DNA from: Tistrella mobilis
GTDB lineage: Bacteria > Pseudomonadota > Alphaproteobacteria > Tistrellales > Tistrellaceae
Assembly (NCBI RefSeq): GCF_041468085.1
Contig: NZ_CP121017.1
Location: 1,901,501 to 1,965,500 of the forward strand
DNA length: 64,000 bases
Direction: 5' to 3'
Position 1 is the first letter of the stretch, and the number at the start of each line of letters is the position of its first letter. The notes under the pieces were generated by a model. The model had not been told where the DNA came from. It saw only the letters and a program-made list of their open reading frames with translations, and did not search any database. Of the stretch, positions 35,500 through 44,276 are shown piece by piece. The position numbers and the translations under genes were made by a program.

Positions 35500-36374
35500 C
35501 GATAATGCACCTTCCGGTCGAGCAGCACGAACTGGCCGATCCCCACCAGCGCCAGGATGATCAGCAGCACCACCGAGATCGCGGCGGCATAGCCCGTATC
35601 CCAGAAGCGGAAGCCGGTTTCGTAGACATAGAGCAGCAGCAGCATGGTGGCGTTGTCGGGGCCGCCGCGGGTCATGATCATTACATGGTCGACCATGCGG
35701 CAGGCATTGATGATGGCGTTGACCAGCACGAACAGCGTGGTGGGGGCCACCAGCGGCCAGATCACCCGCCGGAACCGCGACCAGGGGCCGGCGCCTTCCA
35801 GCGTCGCCGCCTCGATCAGCTGGGGCGGAATCTGGGTGAGGGCGGCCAGATAGAAGATCATGAAGAAGCCGGCCTCCTTCCAGATCGCGACCACGATCAC
35901 GGCGCCGAGCGCCGTTTCCTGCTGGCCCAGCCAGTTGGTGGCGCCGAAGCCCGCAAGCCCGGCCAACTGATCGAGCAGACCGTAGGAGGGGGTGTAGAAG
36001 AACAGCCAGATATTCGCGACCGCGATCATCGGCAGCACGGTGGGGGTGAAGAAAGCCAGCCGGGCGAGGCCGCGGCCGCGGATCTTCGACGAGACCAGCA
36101 TCGCCATGCCGAGTGAAATCAGGATGGTGGCGGGCACGGTCGCCAGCGCGAAGATCAGATTGTTCCAGGCCGCCTTGACGAAGGCCGGGTCGTCGAGCAG
36201 CCAGAGATAGTGGTCGAGGCCGATGAATTTCGACGGCCGCGCACCTTTGGGCGTGGAGTAGAGCGCCGTGACGAAGGTCTGCACCGCCGGCACATGGGTG
36301 AAGGTGGCAAGCAGGACGACCGCCGGCAGCAGCATCAGGCTGGCAGGCAGAAGATGGGTGCGGCGGAAGGTCAT
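35496..36374 (-). CDS. Sugar/glycerol-phosphate-type ABC transporter permease (MalF/UgpA family)
   Basis: The 292-residue product has six hydrophobic helices and an EAA motif (IEAATLEGAGPWSRFRRVIWPLVAPTT). It pairs with the downstream permease to form the transport channel. I start it at the ATG at 36374, where the membrane protein begins with a short basic segment and a first helix. The open frame runs back to 36536 but that part covers an intergenic hairpin and lacks similarity. It follows the solute-binding-protein gene by 88 bases, which contain the hairpin. Confidence 0.87.
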   Translation of the reverse strand: MTFRRTHLLPASLMLLPAVVLLATFTHVPAVQTFVTALYSTPKGARPSKFIGLDHYLWLLDDPAFVKAAWNNLIFALATVPATILISLGMAMLVSSKIRGRGLARLAFFTPTVLPMIAVANIWLFFYTPSYGLLDQLAGLAGFGATNWLGQQETALGAVIVVAIWKEAGFFMIFYLAALTQIPPQLIEAATLEGAGPWSRFRRVIWPLVAPTTLFVLVNAIINACRMVDHVMIMTRGGPDNATMLLLLYVYETGFRFWDTGYAAAISVVLLIILALVGIGQFVLLDRKVHYR

Positions 36375-36408
36375 CGGCGGCGAATCCGGTGGCAGTCGAA
36401 AACGGGCG

Positions 36409-36450
36409 CCGACCCGGTCCCTGCGAAGATCGACGCAGGGACCGGGTCGG
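36409..36450 (-). terminator. Intercistronic hairpin between binding-protein and permease genes
   Basis: Perfect 17-bp arms at 36409-36425 (CCGACCCGGTCCCTGCG) and 36434-36450 surround an 8-base loop. There is no T tract, so it is more likely an RNA-stabilising or partial-termination element than a full terminator. It would raise binding-protein mRNA over permease mRNA. Confidence 0.75.
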
Positions 36451-36462
36451 CGGAGCGGCACC

Positions 36463-37755
36463 TCAGCGATAGGGGCGCAGGATGCGGGTGGCTTCGGCCT
36501 GGGCCGCCTCCAGCGCCGGCTTCGGCTCTGCGGCACCGGTCAGAACCGCCTGAAGTGCGTTATTGAGGGCGGTGGTCACCCGCTGGTTTTCATGCGTCGA
36601 CAGCTCGGCGACCGCATAGTCCAGCTGGTCGCGGGCAACCGCGGCGGCCGGGAAGCCCTTCACATAATCCTGCATCGCCGGGGTCTGCCAGGCATCGGGG
36701 CGCACGGCGACATAGCCCGTGTCGATGCCCCACTGGGCGGCGCGCTCGGGCGTGCTCATCCAGGTGACGAAGGTCGCGGCGGCCGCCTTCTGGGCGTCTG
36801 TGGCGCTGGAGAAGACGTAGAAATTGCCGCCGCCGGTGGGCGAGCCGCGGCGTGCCTTGGCCGGCAGCATGCCGACACCGAAGTCGAAGGGCGCGTTCTT
36901 GCGGATATTGGTCAGGTTGCCGGTGGTGGTCCAGATCATCGCCGCCTTGCCTTCGAAGAAGTCGCGCGGCGTGGTGCCCCATTCCACGATGCCGGGGGCG
37001 TGGATCTTCTCCCTGGCGGAGAGGTCGCGCCAGAAGGTCAGCGCTTCGACCACCTTCGGGTCGTCGTAATGGGTGACGGTGCCGTCATTGCTGGCCAGCT
37101 CGACGTCGTTCTGGGTGGTCAGTGCCTGGAACAGCCAGTAGGGGAAGCCCGAGGACGGAATCTGCACGCCCCAGCGGGTGACATTGCCCGAGGCATCGCT
37201 GCGGGTCAGCTTGTGGCCCATGGCCACGAACTCGTCCCAGCTGTCGGGGCCCTTTTCGGGATCGAGGCCGGCCTCGCGGAAGGCCTCCTTGTTCCAGAAG
37301 GCGACGATGGTGGAGCGCTGGAAGGGGATGCCCCAGGTCTTGCCGCCGGCCTGGCTGTTGGCCATGAAGGCCGGATAGAACTTCGACGGCAGGGCCTTCT
37401 GGTCAGCGGTGGTGGCGATGTCGTCGAAGGAGACGATCGCGCCTTCGTCGATCAGCGTGTACATGTCGGTCGACAGCATCACCGCGACTTCGGGCGCATC
37501 GCCGCCCTTGAAGGCGGTCAGCGCCTTGGTGACGGTGTCCTGATAACTGCCCGAATAGATCGGGTTGACGTCGATCTCGGGATGCTCGGCCTCGAAGGCC
37601 GCGACATAGCCGTCGATGATCTTGGTGATCGGTCCGCCGACGGCGACCGGGTAGTAGAAGTCGAGCGAGGTCTTGTCTGCGGCAAAGGCGGTGCCGGCGA
37701 CCATGGTCGAGGCCAGCAGGGCGGCAGCCAGCGTGCCGGTGACGGTGCGGAACAT
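36463..37755 (-). CDS. Extracellular solute-binding protein, family 1 (UgpB-like)
   Basis: The 430-residue protein has a clear Sec signal peptide ending at AFAADK near residue 25 and a type 1 periplasmic binding-protein fold. HPEIDVNPIYSGSYQDTV, AFKGGDAPEVAVM and WGIPFQRSTIVAFWNKEAFREAGLDP resemble the corresponding parts of UgpB, the glycerol-3-phosphate binding protein. It would capture the solute in the periplasm and deliver it to the two permeases. A glycerophosphate-related or polyol substrate would fit a GlpR-like regulator and the GlpD/aldolase/kinase genes at the left edge, but this link is inference. Confidence 0.87.
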   Translation of the reverse strand: MFRTVTGTLAAALLASTMVAGTAFAADKTSLDFYYPVAVGGPITKIIDGYVAAFEAEHPEIDVNPIYSGSYQDTVTKALTAFKGGDAPEVAVMLSTDMYTLIDEGAIVSFDDIATTADQKALPSKFYPAFMANSQAGGKTWGIPFQRSTIVAFWNKEAFREAGLDPEKGPDSWDEFVAMGHKLTRSDASGNVTRWGVQIPSSGFPYWLFQALTTQNDVELASNDGTVTHYDDPKVVEALTFWRDLSAREKIHAPGIVEWGTTPRDFFEGKAAMIWTTTGNLTNIRKNAPFDFGVGMLPAKARRGSPTGGGNFYVFSSATDAQKAAAATFVTWMSTPERAAQWGIDTGYVAVRPDAWQTPAMQDYVKGFPAAAVARDQLDYAVAELSTHENQRVTTALNNALQAVLTGAAEPKPALEAAQAEATRILRPYR

Positions 37756-37784
37756 GGGTGCGGTTCTCCGGTGAGCAGGCAGGA

Positions 37785-38882
37785 TCAGGGTCTGAGCAGC
37801 CCGGCCGCGGTGCCGGCCGGCGGGTCGACGCGCCGACCGGTCGCACTGTCGAAGACATGCAGCCGGCCGGGGGCGATGGTGAGCGCCACGGCGGTGCCGG
37901 GCGCGATGGCGTGATGGCCCGGAACCCGGGCGGTAAGACGGCCGGCGCCCGGGGCATAGCCGTCGAGATCGATACCCAGGATGGCGTCGGCCCCCAGATA
38001 TTCGCGCTCAACCAGAACGCCTTTGAGGGCGCCGGTAGCGTCGGGAGTGAGAAGCGGATCGCCGAGCGGGGTGGGGCGGATGTCTTCCGCCCGGGCGCCG
38101 GCCAGCAGGCCGGGGGCCCGGGCAGGCGCGATCAGCCCGATCGGCGGCTGGCCGATGAAGCGGGCGGCGAAGACGGTCTCGGGGTGGTCGTAGAGCCGGT
38201 CGGGGCGGGCGGCCTGCTCGATGCGGCCGCCATTCATCAGCACCACCTGATCGGCCATGCTCATGGCTTCGGCCTGATCATGGGTGACATAGACCATGGT
38301 CAGCCCCAGGCGCTGCTGCAGGGCGCGGATTTCGCGCCGCATTTCCGCCCTGAGCCGGGCATCGAGATTGGAGAGCGGTTCGTCCATCAGGCAGAGCGGC
38401 GCCCGGGCGACCAGGGCGCGGGCCAGCGCCACGCGCTGCTGCTGCCCGCCCGACAACTGCGAGGGCCGGCGGTCGAGCAGCTGGCCGAGGCCCAGAAGAT
38501 CGGCGGCTTCCGCCAGGCGCTCGCGGCGTTCGGCGGCGGGGACGCCGCGAACCTCCAGCCCGAACAGGATGTTGCGCGCGACGTCCAGATGTGGGAACAG
38601 GGCGTAGGACTGAAAGACCATGGCCAGGCCACGCGCCGCCGGCCCGTCGCGGGTGACGTCCCGCCCGCCGATCAGAACCCGGCCCTCATCGGGCTGGTCC
38701 AGGCCGGCAATGATCCGCAGCGTGGTGGACTTGCCGCAGCCCGAGGGGCCCAGCAGCACCAGCATCTCGCCCGGCTCCGCCCGGACGGACACGCCGTCGA
38801 GCGCGGTCACCCCGGCCCAGCGGCGGGTGATGCCGTCGAGATCAAGGCCGATACCGGTGGTGGAGGGCTGAGGCGCTGTCAT
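37785..38882 (-). CDS. ABC transporter ATPase (MalK/UgpC family)
   Basis: The 365-residue ATPase has Walker A (GPSGCGKST), the Q loop (MVFQSYALFPHL), the signature LSGGQQQRVALARAL, Walker B (LCLMDEPLSNLD) and the H loop (YVTHDQAEAM). A C-terminal regulatory TOBE-like domain follows, as in MalK/UgpC. It powers import by the neighbouring permeases. The ATG at 38882 overlaps the DeoR stop as ATGA; a longer upstream frame is spurious. The C-terminal domain is somewhat short and could bind regulators. Confidence 0.9.
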   Translation of the reverse strand: MTAPQPSTTGIGLDLDGITRRWAGVTALDGVSVRAEPGEMLVLLGPSGCGKSTTLRIIAGLDQPDEGRVLIGGRDVTRDGPAARGLAMVFQSYALFPHLDVARNILFGLEVRGVPAAERRERLAEAADLLGLGQLLDRRPSQLSGGQQQRVALARALVARAPLCLMDEPLSNLDARLRAEMRREIRALQQRLGLTMVYVTHDQAEAMSMADQVVLMNGGRIEQAARPDRLYDHPETVFAARFIGQPPIGLIAPARAPGLLAGARAEDIRPTPLGDPLLTPDATGALKGVLVEREYLGADAILGIDLDGYAPGAGRLTARVPGHHAIAPGTAVALTIAPGRLHVFDSATGRRVDPPAGTAAGLLRP

Positions 38883-39646
38883 GCGGCGGTCTCCGCGGCG
38901 GTGACGATCACGCGGGTGCCGGCAGTGTCGAGCAGCCGGGCGAGCGCCGGCGGCAGGGCCGCATCGGTGACCATAAGATGGGCATCTTCGATCCGCCCGC
39001 CGCTGGCACTGGCGGGGCGGCCGAATTTGGTGGCATCTGCAACCAACACCCGCTGACGGCAATGGGCCATGATCGCCTGACGCGCGATCACCTCGTCAGG
39101 GGTGAAGTCGAGCAGGGTGCCGTCGGGGTCGATGCCACCCGCGCCGGCAATGCCGAAATCGACCCGGTAGGCGGCGAAGACCCGCGCGGCCGCCTCTCCG
39201 GTGACGCCGCGATCGCTGAGCCGGCCACCGGCGATGGTCACGTCGATCCGGGGCGTTTCCGAGAGCAGGGCGGCAATGGCGACATTGTTGGTGACGACGG
39301 TGAAGGCGGCCTCCCGCTCTGCCAGGGCGCGGGCGACCTGTTCGGGCGTGGTGCCGATGCCGAGCGAGACCGAGGCGCCGTCGGGGATGAGTGCCGCCAC
39401 GGCGCGCCCGATCCGGCGCTTGGCCTCCAGGTTCAGAACCTGACGGGTGCCATAGGCGATGTTGCGGTCGGGCCAGGCCGCCCCGCCATGCATGCGCTTC
39501 AGCCGGCCGTCATCGGACAGCGCGTTGACATCGCGGCGGATGGTCTGGGGCGTGACCCGGAAACGGGCAGCCAGCGCGTCGATACCGGCATAACCGGTCT
39601 CGCGGACGAGCGACAGGATTTCGGAGCGGCGGCGGGTCGTGTTCAT
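38879..39646 (-). CDS. DeoR/GlpR family transcriptional repressor
   Basis: The 255-residue protein begins with a DeoR winged helix-turn-helix (RRSEILSLVRETGYAGIDALAARFRVTPQTIRRDVNALSDDGRLKRMHGG). A C-terminal DeoR sensor domain related to ribose-5-phosphate isomerase follows, with SLGIGTTPEQVARAL and VLVADATKFGR. Such regulators repress sugar or polyol operons and respond to phosphorylated intermediates. It is the first gene of the ABC operon and is translationally coupled to the ATPase gene. TTCG-rich repeats just upstream are the likely operator. Confidence 0.9.
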   Translation of the reverse strand: MNTTRRRSEILSLVRETGYAGIDALAARFRVTPQTIRRDVNALSDDGRLKRMHGGAAWPDRNIAYGTRQVLNLEAKRRIGRAVAALIPDGASVSLGIGTTPEQVARALAEREAAFTVVTNNVAIAALLSETPRIDVTIAGGRLSDRGVTGEAAARVFAAYRVDFGIAGAGGIDPDGTLLDFTPDEVIARQAIMAHCRQRVLVADATKFGRPASASGGRIEDAHLMVTDAALPPALARLLDTAGTRVIVTAAETAA

Positions 39647-39689
39647 GGCCCCGATCCTGTCCGCGCGGCGTCACCGGTTCAAAGGAAGG

Positions 39690-39755
39690 TTCGGTTTTCG
39701 TTTGATGACGGTTCGGCGACATGAAACCGTTCGTTCGCGCGAAGGGTGCTTTTCG
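39690..39755. promoter_or_regulatory. TTCG-rich repeats, likely DeoR-family operator
   Basis: TTCG occurs at 39690, 39697, 39712, 39730, 39734 and 39752, some as TTTTCGTTT. DeoR-family regulators such as AgaR and GlpR commonly bind TTCG-containing direct repeats. The cluster starts about 45 bases upstream of the DeoR gene. Confidence 0.5.
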
Positions 39756-39912
39756 TATGAACGGTCGTTGTCCCGAGCAAATGGACACTGGCCGTCGAGC
39801 GGGGTTGGGGATAGAAGCTTCATTTGATCCAGGGGCACGCAATCTGCGAGACTGAGGCTGCCGGCTTCCCCGCATGCCGCGTGCCCGACGGCCCGGGCTG
39901 CCCGACAGAATG

Positions 39913-39974
39913 ACGGGTCAGGCCCGGTTCGACACGGGTCAGGCCCGATTGGACACGGGTCAGGAACGAGACAG
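39913..39974. repeat. Three 21-bp direct repeats upstream of the GNAT gene
   Basis: ACGGGTCAGG recurs at 39913, 39934 and 39955 with an exact 21-base period; the first two units continue as CCCG(G/A)TT(C/G)GAC. The 348-base spacer between the DeoR and GNAT genes otherwise holds only the TTCG cluster and no gene that I can support. Same-face spacing of two helical turns would suit a DNA-binding protein. Confidence 0.75.
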
Positions 39975-39994
39975 GGACGAAGGCGATCTTATCC

Positions 39995-40537
39995 ATGGAC
40001 AGACGAGCCGGTTCATCCGACACGAGCGGGGCGACGCGTCCGCCCCAGCGCGAGCTGCCGGTGGCCATCCGCGAAGGCCGGCCGGCCGATGCTGCCGCGG
40101 CCACCCGTGTAGGGGTGGCTGCCTGGGAAAAGGGGCCCGGCAGCGTGCTGCCATCCTCGGCGCGGGCCCCCATGGCCGACGGCAAGATGTTCGACCTGCT
40201 GCTTCGCCAGGCGCCGGAACGGATTCTGGTCGCTGATGTCGGTGGCCACGTGCTGGGCCTGGCGGTGGGGGATGCCGAAGGTGAGCAGCTGACCGATCTC
40301 TGGGTCGATCCGCGCGCCTGGGGGCGGGGGTTGGGCAGCCGTCTGCTGTCGGCCTTCGAACAGGCTGCCGGGGAGCGCGGACGCAAGCGGATCGTGATCG
40401 ATGTTCTGGAAGGCGATGAGCGGGGGCTGGGCTTCTGCCGCCGCCGCGGCTATCAGGCGGTTGGCCGGTCGACCGTCCGCGACCGGGATCTTCATATGAT
40501 GATCGGCAAGATCCGTCTGGAGAAGCGCCTGGGTTGA
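39995..40537 (+). CDS. GNAT-family N-acetyltransferase
   Basis: The 180-residue protein has a GNAT core. LTDLWVDPRAWGRGLGSRLLSAFEQAA contains the acetyl-CoA pyrophosphate-binding loop (RGLGSRL), and FCRRRGYQAVGRS is the typical final strand. It transfers an acetyl group from acetyl-CoA to an amine on a small molecule or protein. The N-terminal 25 residues are low-complexity and may be a start-site artefact; the proper start could be a little later. It is a single-gene unit flanked by the 21-bp repeats, and its substrate is unknown. Confidence 0.8.
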   Translation: MDRRAGSSDTSGATRPPQRELPVAIREGRPADAAAATRVGVAAWEKGPGSVLPSSARAPMADGKMFDLLLRQAPERILVADVGGHVLGLAVGDAEGEQLTDLWVDPRAWGRGLGSRLLSAFEQAAGERGRKRIVIDVLEGDERGLGFCRRRGYQAVGRSTVRDRDLHMMIGKIRLEKRLG

Positions 40538-40596
40538 GCCGGCGCCCCCGCCGACTGTGGCGGGAATGTGCCACCCGGGACTGCGCGTGTATCGGG

Positions 40597-40632
40597 TAAA
40601 CCACGGTTTATCGCCGTTTACACGCCGTTTAC
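40597..40632. promoter_or_regulatory. Inverted and direct GTTTA repeats before the autotransporter gene
   Basis: TAAACC (40597-40602) and GGTTTA (40605-40610) form a palindrome with a 2-base centre. They are followed by two CGTTTAC copies at 40615-40621 and 40626-40632, an 11-base period. The AT-rich cluster stands out and lies about 100 bases before the S8 gene. Confidence 0.5.
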
Positions 40633-40728
40633 ATTGATCGGCTATGACAAGAGCGTGACACCCCCCGAAATGCGGGGGCCGGGCGGCAGCGTTGCCCGTC
40701 CCCCCGCGAGTGTGAGTACGCTCTGACC

Positions 40729-43119
40729 ATGATCACTGTCGGATCGATCCGCGGCCGCCGGAGCCGCCGCCCTGCTTCCCGTCTGACCGCGGCCCTGGTG
40801 GCCGGCACCGCCCTGGCCGGCGGGCTGGCCGCCCTGGTGCCCGCCGGGCCCGCCCGCGCCGACCAGCCGGGCGGCATCATGAATTCGGTGGACATGATCG
40901 GTGCCCGCGCGCTCTGGGAGCGCGGCATCACCGGTCAGGGCACGGTGGTTGTGGTGATCGACAGCGGCGTCGAGACCAGCCATCCCTTCCTTGAAGGCAA
41001 GGTGATCGACGAGGCCTGCGTGGGCCTCTCAGGCAATGGCCGGACCGGGAATTGCGGCGACGGCGCGGATTTTGCTACTGGCGCAGGCGCGGCCGCTCCT
41101 GACTATACCGACGAAGACGCAAATCACGGCACTCATGTCGCCGGCACCATCGCCGGCAACAACGGCGAGGCCTATGGTGTGGCGCCGGATGCGAAGATTG
41201 CCGCGATCCTGATCAAGGCGCCCAACGGTGTGGGGGAGGATGAAGGCTGCGGCGAGGCCGATCCGGATTGCGCGGCGGCTCTGAATAGCGGACTGACCCG
41301 TGCCTATTCCCATATCATGGAGCTTGCGCAACAGCACCGCATCGTCGCGGTAAACATGAGCCTAGGTGCGGACGAATATTCCGGCATCTGCGACGATCAG
41401 ACCCCGGGCGGGGGGGCTCTCTCAGCAGCCTTCCAGGCGGCCCATGCCTCGGGCATCGCCAATGTCGTCGCTTCGGGCAACGAATATCATACCACCACTG
41501 TCTCGACGCCTGCCTGCCTGACCGGCGCTATTCCGGTCGGCGCCGTGGACAATGACGAGATCATCGCCGCCTTCTCCAATCAGTCCGAACTGGTCGAACT
41601 GATGGGTCCAGGCGTTGATGTCGTCTCGTCGGTTTTTAATGGTGAATATGACAAGCTGTCCGGAACGTCGATGGCGACACCGCATGTTGCGGGCGCGATC
41701 GCACTGCTTGCCTCGGCCTCGCCTGGCGCTTCGGTTGACGAGATCTATCAGTCGCTGGTTCTGACCGGCAAAGAAGTCACCTATGACGAGGCGACCCTGA
41801 TCGAACGGGTGGACGAGCAGGGCCAGCCTCTGCCCGAGAAGCTGGTCTTCCGCCTGATCCAGGTCGACAAGGCCGCCTTCCTGCTGATCGCGAGCCGGGC
41901 CGACGCCATGACGCTGGCGGCGACCACCGACCGCGGCCGGGCGATGGGCACTGCCTTCCGGAATCTGGTGGGCGAGGATTTCGCCACCGATCCGCTGACG
42001 GTCTATCGCGCGCTGGACGTGGTCGGCCGCTCGGGCATGGACGGCGCGCTGTCGCAGCTTGGCCCCGACCGCAACACGGCCACCGCCGAGGCCACGCTGG
42101 CCCTGCTGGGCGAGATCGGCCGGACGGTGTCGGCACGCCTGGGCGGCGTGCGTCAGGACGGGTCGGGCGTCACCGCCGCCATGGATGCCCCGCGTCAGTT
42201 CGCGGCCGCCGCCACCGTGATGGCCGATGTCACCTCGGGCAGCTCCAGCCTGGCCTCGCTCGCCCGCCTGCCGGGCATGGAGGGTGGCGAGACCGGGGGC
42301 TGGGTGCGCGGTTTCGGCCAGTGGCTGGATCGGGACGCGACGGCAGAGCGCTATGGCTATCGGGCGAGCGGCGGCGGCGTGATCGCCGGCATCGACACCA
42401 TCGTCGGCGAGGGCTGGCGGGTCGGCGGCTTCACCGCCTATGGCCGCAGCAGCACGAAGACCGATGGCGGCCTGGGCGAGGGCACGGCGGATCTGGCCAC
42501 CCTCGGCGTCTATGGCGGCTATACCAAGGACCGCTACCACCTGGATGGCTCGTTCTCCGTCGGTTATGGCTGGAGCGAGACCGATCGCGTGATCGCCCTG
42601 CCGGGCCTGCTGCGCACCGCGAAGGGTGAAACCGAGGGCTTGACCGTGCAGAGCCGGATCGCGCTGGGGGCCACCTATGACGTCTCCGGCTGGTCGGTCG
42701 GCCCCGAGGCCTGGGTCGGCTATACCGGCCTGCAGCAGAAGGGCTATACCGAAACCGGTGCCGGCAGCCTGAATGCGCGGGTCGACGAGCTGTGGCTGGG
42801 CGAGGTCGGCACCGGCCTCGGCGTCACGGTCGGCCGCGGCTTCGACCTGGGCGGCCCGGTGCTGATGCCGGCGGTGACGCTGGGCATGGGCTATCGCAGC
42901 CCCACCGGCGACGACAGCATGACCGGCGTGCTGGGCGGCACGGCGGCGGGTGCCTATGCGCTGGATCTGGCGCGCGAGAACGAGCTGACCTTCGACCCCG
43001 TCGTCGAGGCGGTGCTGGCGGTCGACGGCTCGACCAGCGCCTATGCCTCGTGGCGTGGCCGCTTCGGCGACGGCGTCGCCGACCAGGCCGGTACGGTGGG
43101 GCTGCGCATCACCTGGTGA
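40729..43119 (+). CDS. Subtilase-type (S8) autotransporter serine protease
   Basis: The 796-residue protein has a long signal peptide ending near PARADQ, then a subtilisin-like passenger domain. The catalytic triad is Asp78 (VVVIDSGV), His133 (NHGTHVAG) and Ser314 (SGTSMATPHVAG). After a linker, the last 270 residues form a type V autotransporter beta-barrel that begins near GGWVRGFGQW and ends in a Trp-terminated strand (RITW). It should be exported by Sec, insert its barrel in the outer membrane and display or release the protease outside. The passenger lacks the long beta-helix found in many autotransporters, so it is a compact enzyme-only type. Confidence 0.92.
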   Translation: MITVGSIRGRRSRRPASRLTAALVAGTALAGGLAALVPAGPARADQPGGIMNSVDMIGARALWERGITGQGTVVVVIDSGVETSHPFLEGKVIDEACVGLSGNGRTGNCGDGADFATGAGAAAPDYTDEDANHGTHVAGTIAGNNGEAYGVAPDAKIAAILIKAPNGVGEDEGCGEADPDCAAALNSGLTRAYSHIMELAQQHRIVAVNMSLGADEYSGICDDQTPGGGALSAAFQAAHASGIANVVASGNEYHTTTVSTPACLTGAIPVGAVDNDEIIAAFSNQSELVELMGPGVDVVSSVFNGEYDKLSGTSMATPHVAGAIALLASASPGASVDEIYQSLVLTGKEVTYDEATLIERVDEQGQPLPEKLVFRLIQVDKAAFLLIASRADAMTLAATTDRGRAMGTAFRNLVGEDFATDPLTVYRALDVVGRSGMDGALSQLGPDRNTATAEATLALLGEIGRTVSARLGGVRQDGSGVTAAMDAPRQFAAAATVMADVTSGSSSLASLARLPGMEGGETGGWVRGFGQWLDRDATAERYGYRASGGGVIAGIDTIVGEGWRVGGFTAYGRSSTKTDGGLGEGTADLATLGVYGGYTKDRYHLDGSFSVGYGWSETDRVIALPGLLRTAKGETEGLTVQSRIALGATYDVSGWSVGPEAWVGYTGLQQKGYTETGAGSLNARVDELWLGEVGTGLGVTVGRGFDLGGPVLMPAVTLGMGYRSPTGDDSMTGVLGGTAAGAYALDLARENELTFDPVVEAVLAVDGSTSAYASWRGRFGDGVADQAGTVGLRITW

Positions 43120-43148
43120 TCGCGGTCTTCCACGACGACGACAAAATG

Positions 43149-43178
43149 AAGGGCCGGACGAGCGATCGTCCGGCCCTT
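43149..43178. terminator. Bidirectional terminator between autotransporter and WD40 gene
   Basis: AAGGGCCGGACGA at 43149-43161 pairs perfectly with TCGTCCGGCCCTT at 43166-43178 around a 4-base loop. It lies between two convergent genes. Confidence 0.8.
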
Positions 43179-43205
43179 GTGTCTGATCGGTCCTGCGGTC
43201 GTCTG

Positions 43206-44276
43206 TCAGGCGGTCTGGCGGGCGCGCATGTCGAGCACGGTCAGCCGGCCGTTTTCGGTGACCGCGGCCAGCCAGTCGCCATCATCGCTGATCGCGATGT
43301 CGACCACCGGGCTGCCCGAGGGCTCGGTGATCGGCGCGCCGGTGCCGGCCCCCGGCACCGCCACCACCAGCCCGTGATCATAGCCGATCATCAGGGTGGG
43401 CGATTTCGGATGCCAGAGCACTGCCGTCACCCCCGTACCGTAGGGCTGGGGGATTTCGGTCGGGGCCTTACCTTCGGGGCCGGTGCGGCCGGCAAAGGAC
43501 CAGACGATCACGTTCGACGAGCCGCTGGTCGCCAGCATCCGGCCATTGGGCGTGAAGGCCAGGCTCCGCACCTTGGTGTCGTAGCCGGCCATGCGCAGCT
43601 TGTGGCCATCGGCCAGCCGCCAGGCATTCAGGGTGGAATCGCCGGTGGCCGCGACCAGCCAGTCGCCATCGGGCGAGATCCGCCCGCCGAGAAGCTGGCC
43701 CTCGGCCGGCAGCCGTTTGGGCGACTTGCCGAACGAGGCCGTCCACCACAGCGTCACCCCGTCGCCATGGACCACGGCCAGCCGCTTGCCCTTGGGGTGG
43801 AAGTCGAGCCCGGTGACGGTGCGTGGATGATCGTCGCCATCGCCGGTGATCCGGCCCTGGCGATCGATCAGCACCACCCGCTTGCCGGCCGCCGCGGCCC
43901 TGAGGCCGCCCTGCGGCGACGTCGCCACCGCCTCTACCCAGCGCCGGCCCAGTTCGGCCAGCACGGTGACGGTGCCCTCGGCCGAGACCGAGACGACCTT
44001 GCCGTCGTCGCCGCCGGTCAGGAAGGCGCCGGCGCCGATGTCGCGGGCAAAGGAGAGCACCTGGCCCTTATGGGCCTGAACGGCCGAGCCCAGGGTGAAG
44101 CCGTCATTGCGCCGGAAGATCCGCACACTGCCATCACCCAGCGCCACCGCCAGGGCCTCGCCCTTGCGATCGAAGGCGAGGCCGACGGCCGGCGCGTCAA
44201 GCTCTTCGCTGCGCCGGCGCGAGGCCAGGCGGCTGAAATAGCTGTCGGGTGCGGGGGTCTCAAGCAACGTTGCCAT
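43206..44276 (-). CDS. WD40-repeat protein coupled to a CobW GTPase
   Basis: The 356-residue product is a seven-bladed beta-propeller candidate. Repeated units such as [25 protein letters not shown] and [24 protein letters not shown] carry the GH/WD-like spacing. It has no signal peptide, so it is cytoplasmic. Its start overlaps the end of the CobW gene by 17 bases, implying coupled translation and probably physical or functional partnership. In some alphaproteobacteria WD40 genes are found next to zinc-responsive CobW genes, which would make this a scaffold for the metallochaperone; that is recalled context plus inference. Confidence 0.8.
   Translation of the reverse strand: MATLLETPAPDSYFSRLASRRRSEELDAPAVGLAFDRKGEALAVALGDGSVRIFRRNDGFTLGSAVQAHKGQVLSFARDIGAGAFLTGGDDGKVVSVSAEGTVTVLAELGRRWVEAVATSPQGGLRAAAAGKRVVLIDRQGRITGDGDDHPRTVTGLDFHPKGKRLAVVHGDGVTLWWTASFGKSPKRLPAEGQLLGGRISPDGDWLVAATGDSTLNAWRLADGHKLRMAGYDTKVRSLAFTPNGRMLATSGSSNVIVWSFAGRTGPEGKAPTEIPQPYGTGVTAVLWHPKSPTLMIGYDHGLVVAVPGAGTGAPITEPSGSPVVDIAISDDGDWLAAVTENGRLTVLDMRARQTA

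Noticed and set aside
39995..40060. First 22 codons of the GNAT gene as a genuine extra domain
   Set aside because: They are Arg/Ser/Thr/Pro-rich low-complexity residues without a motif, more likely a disordered tail or a wrong start.
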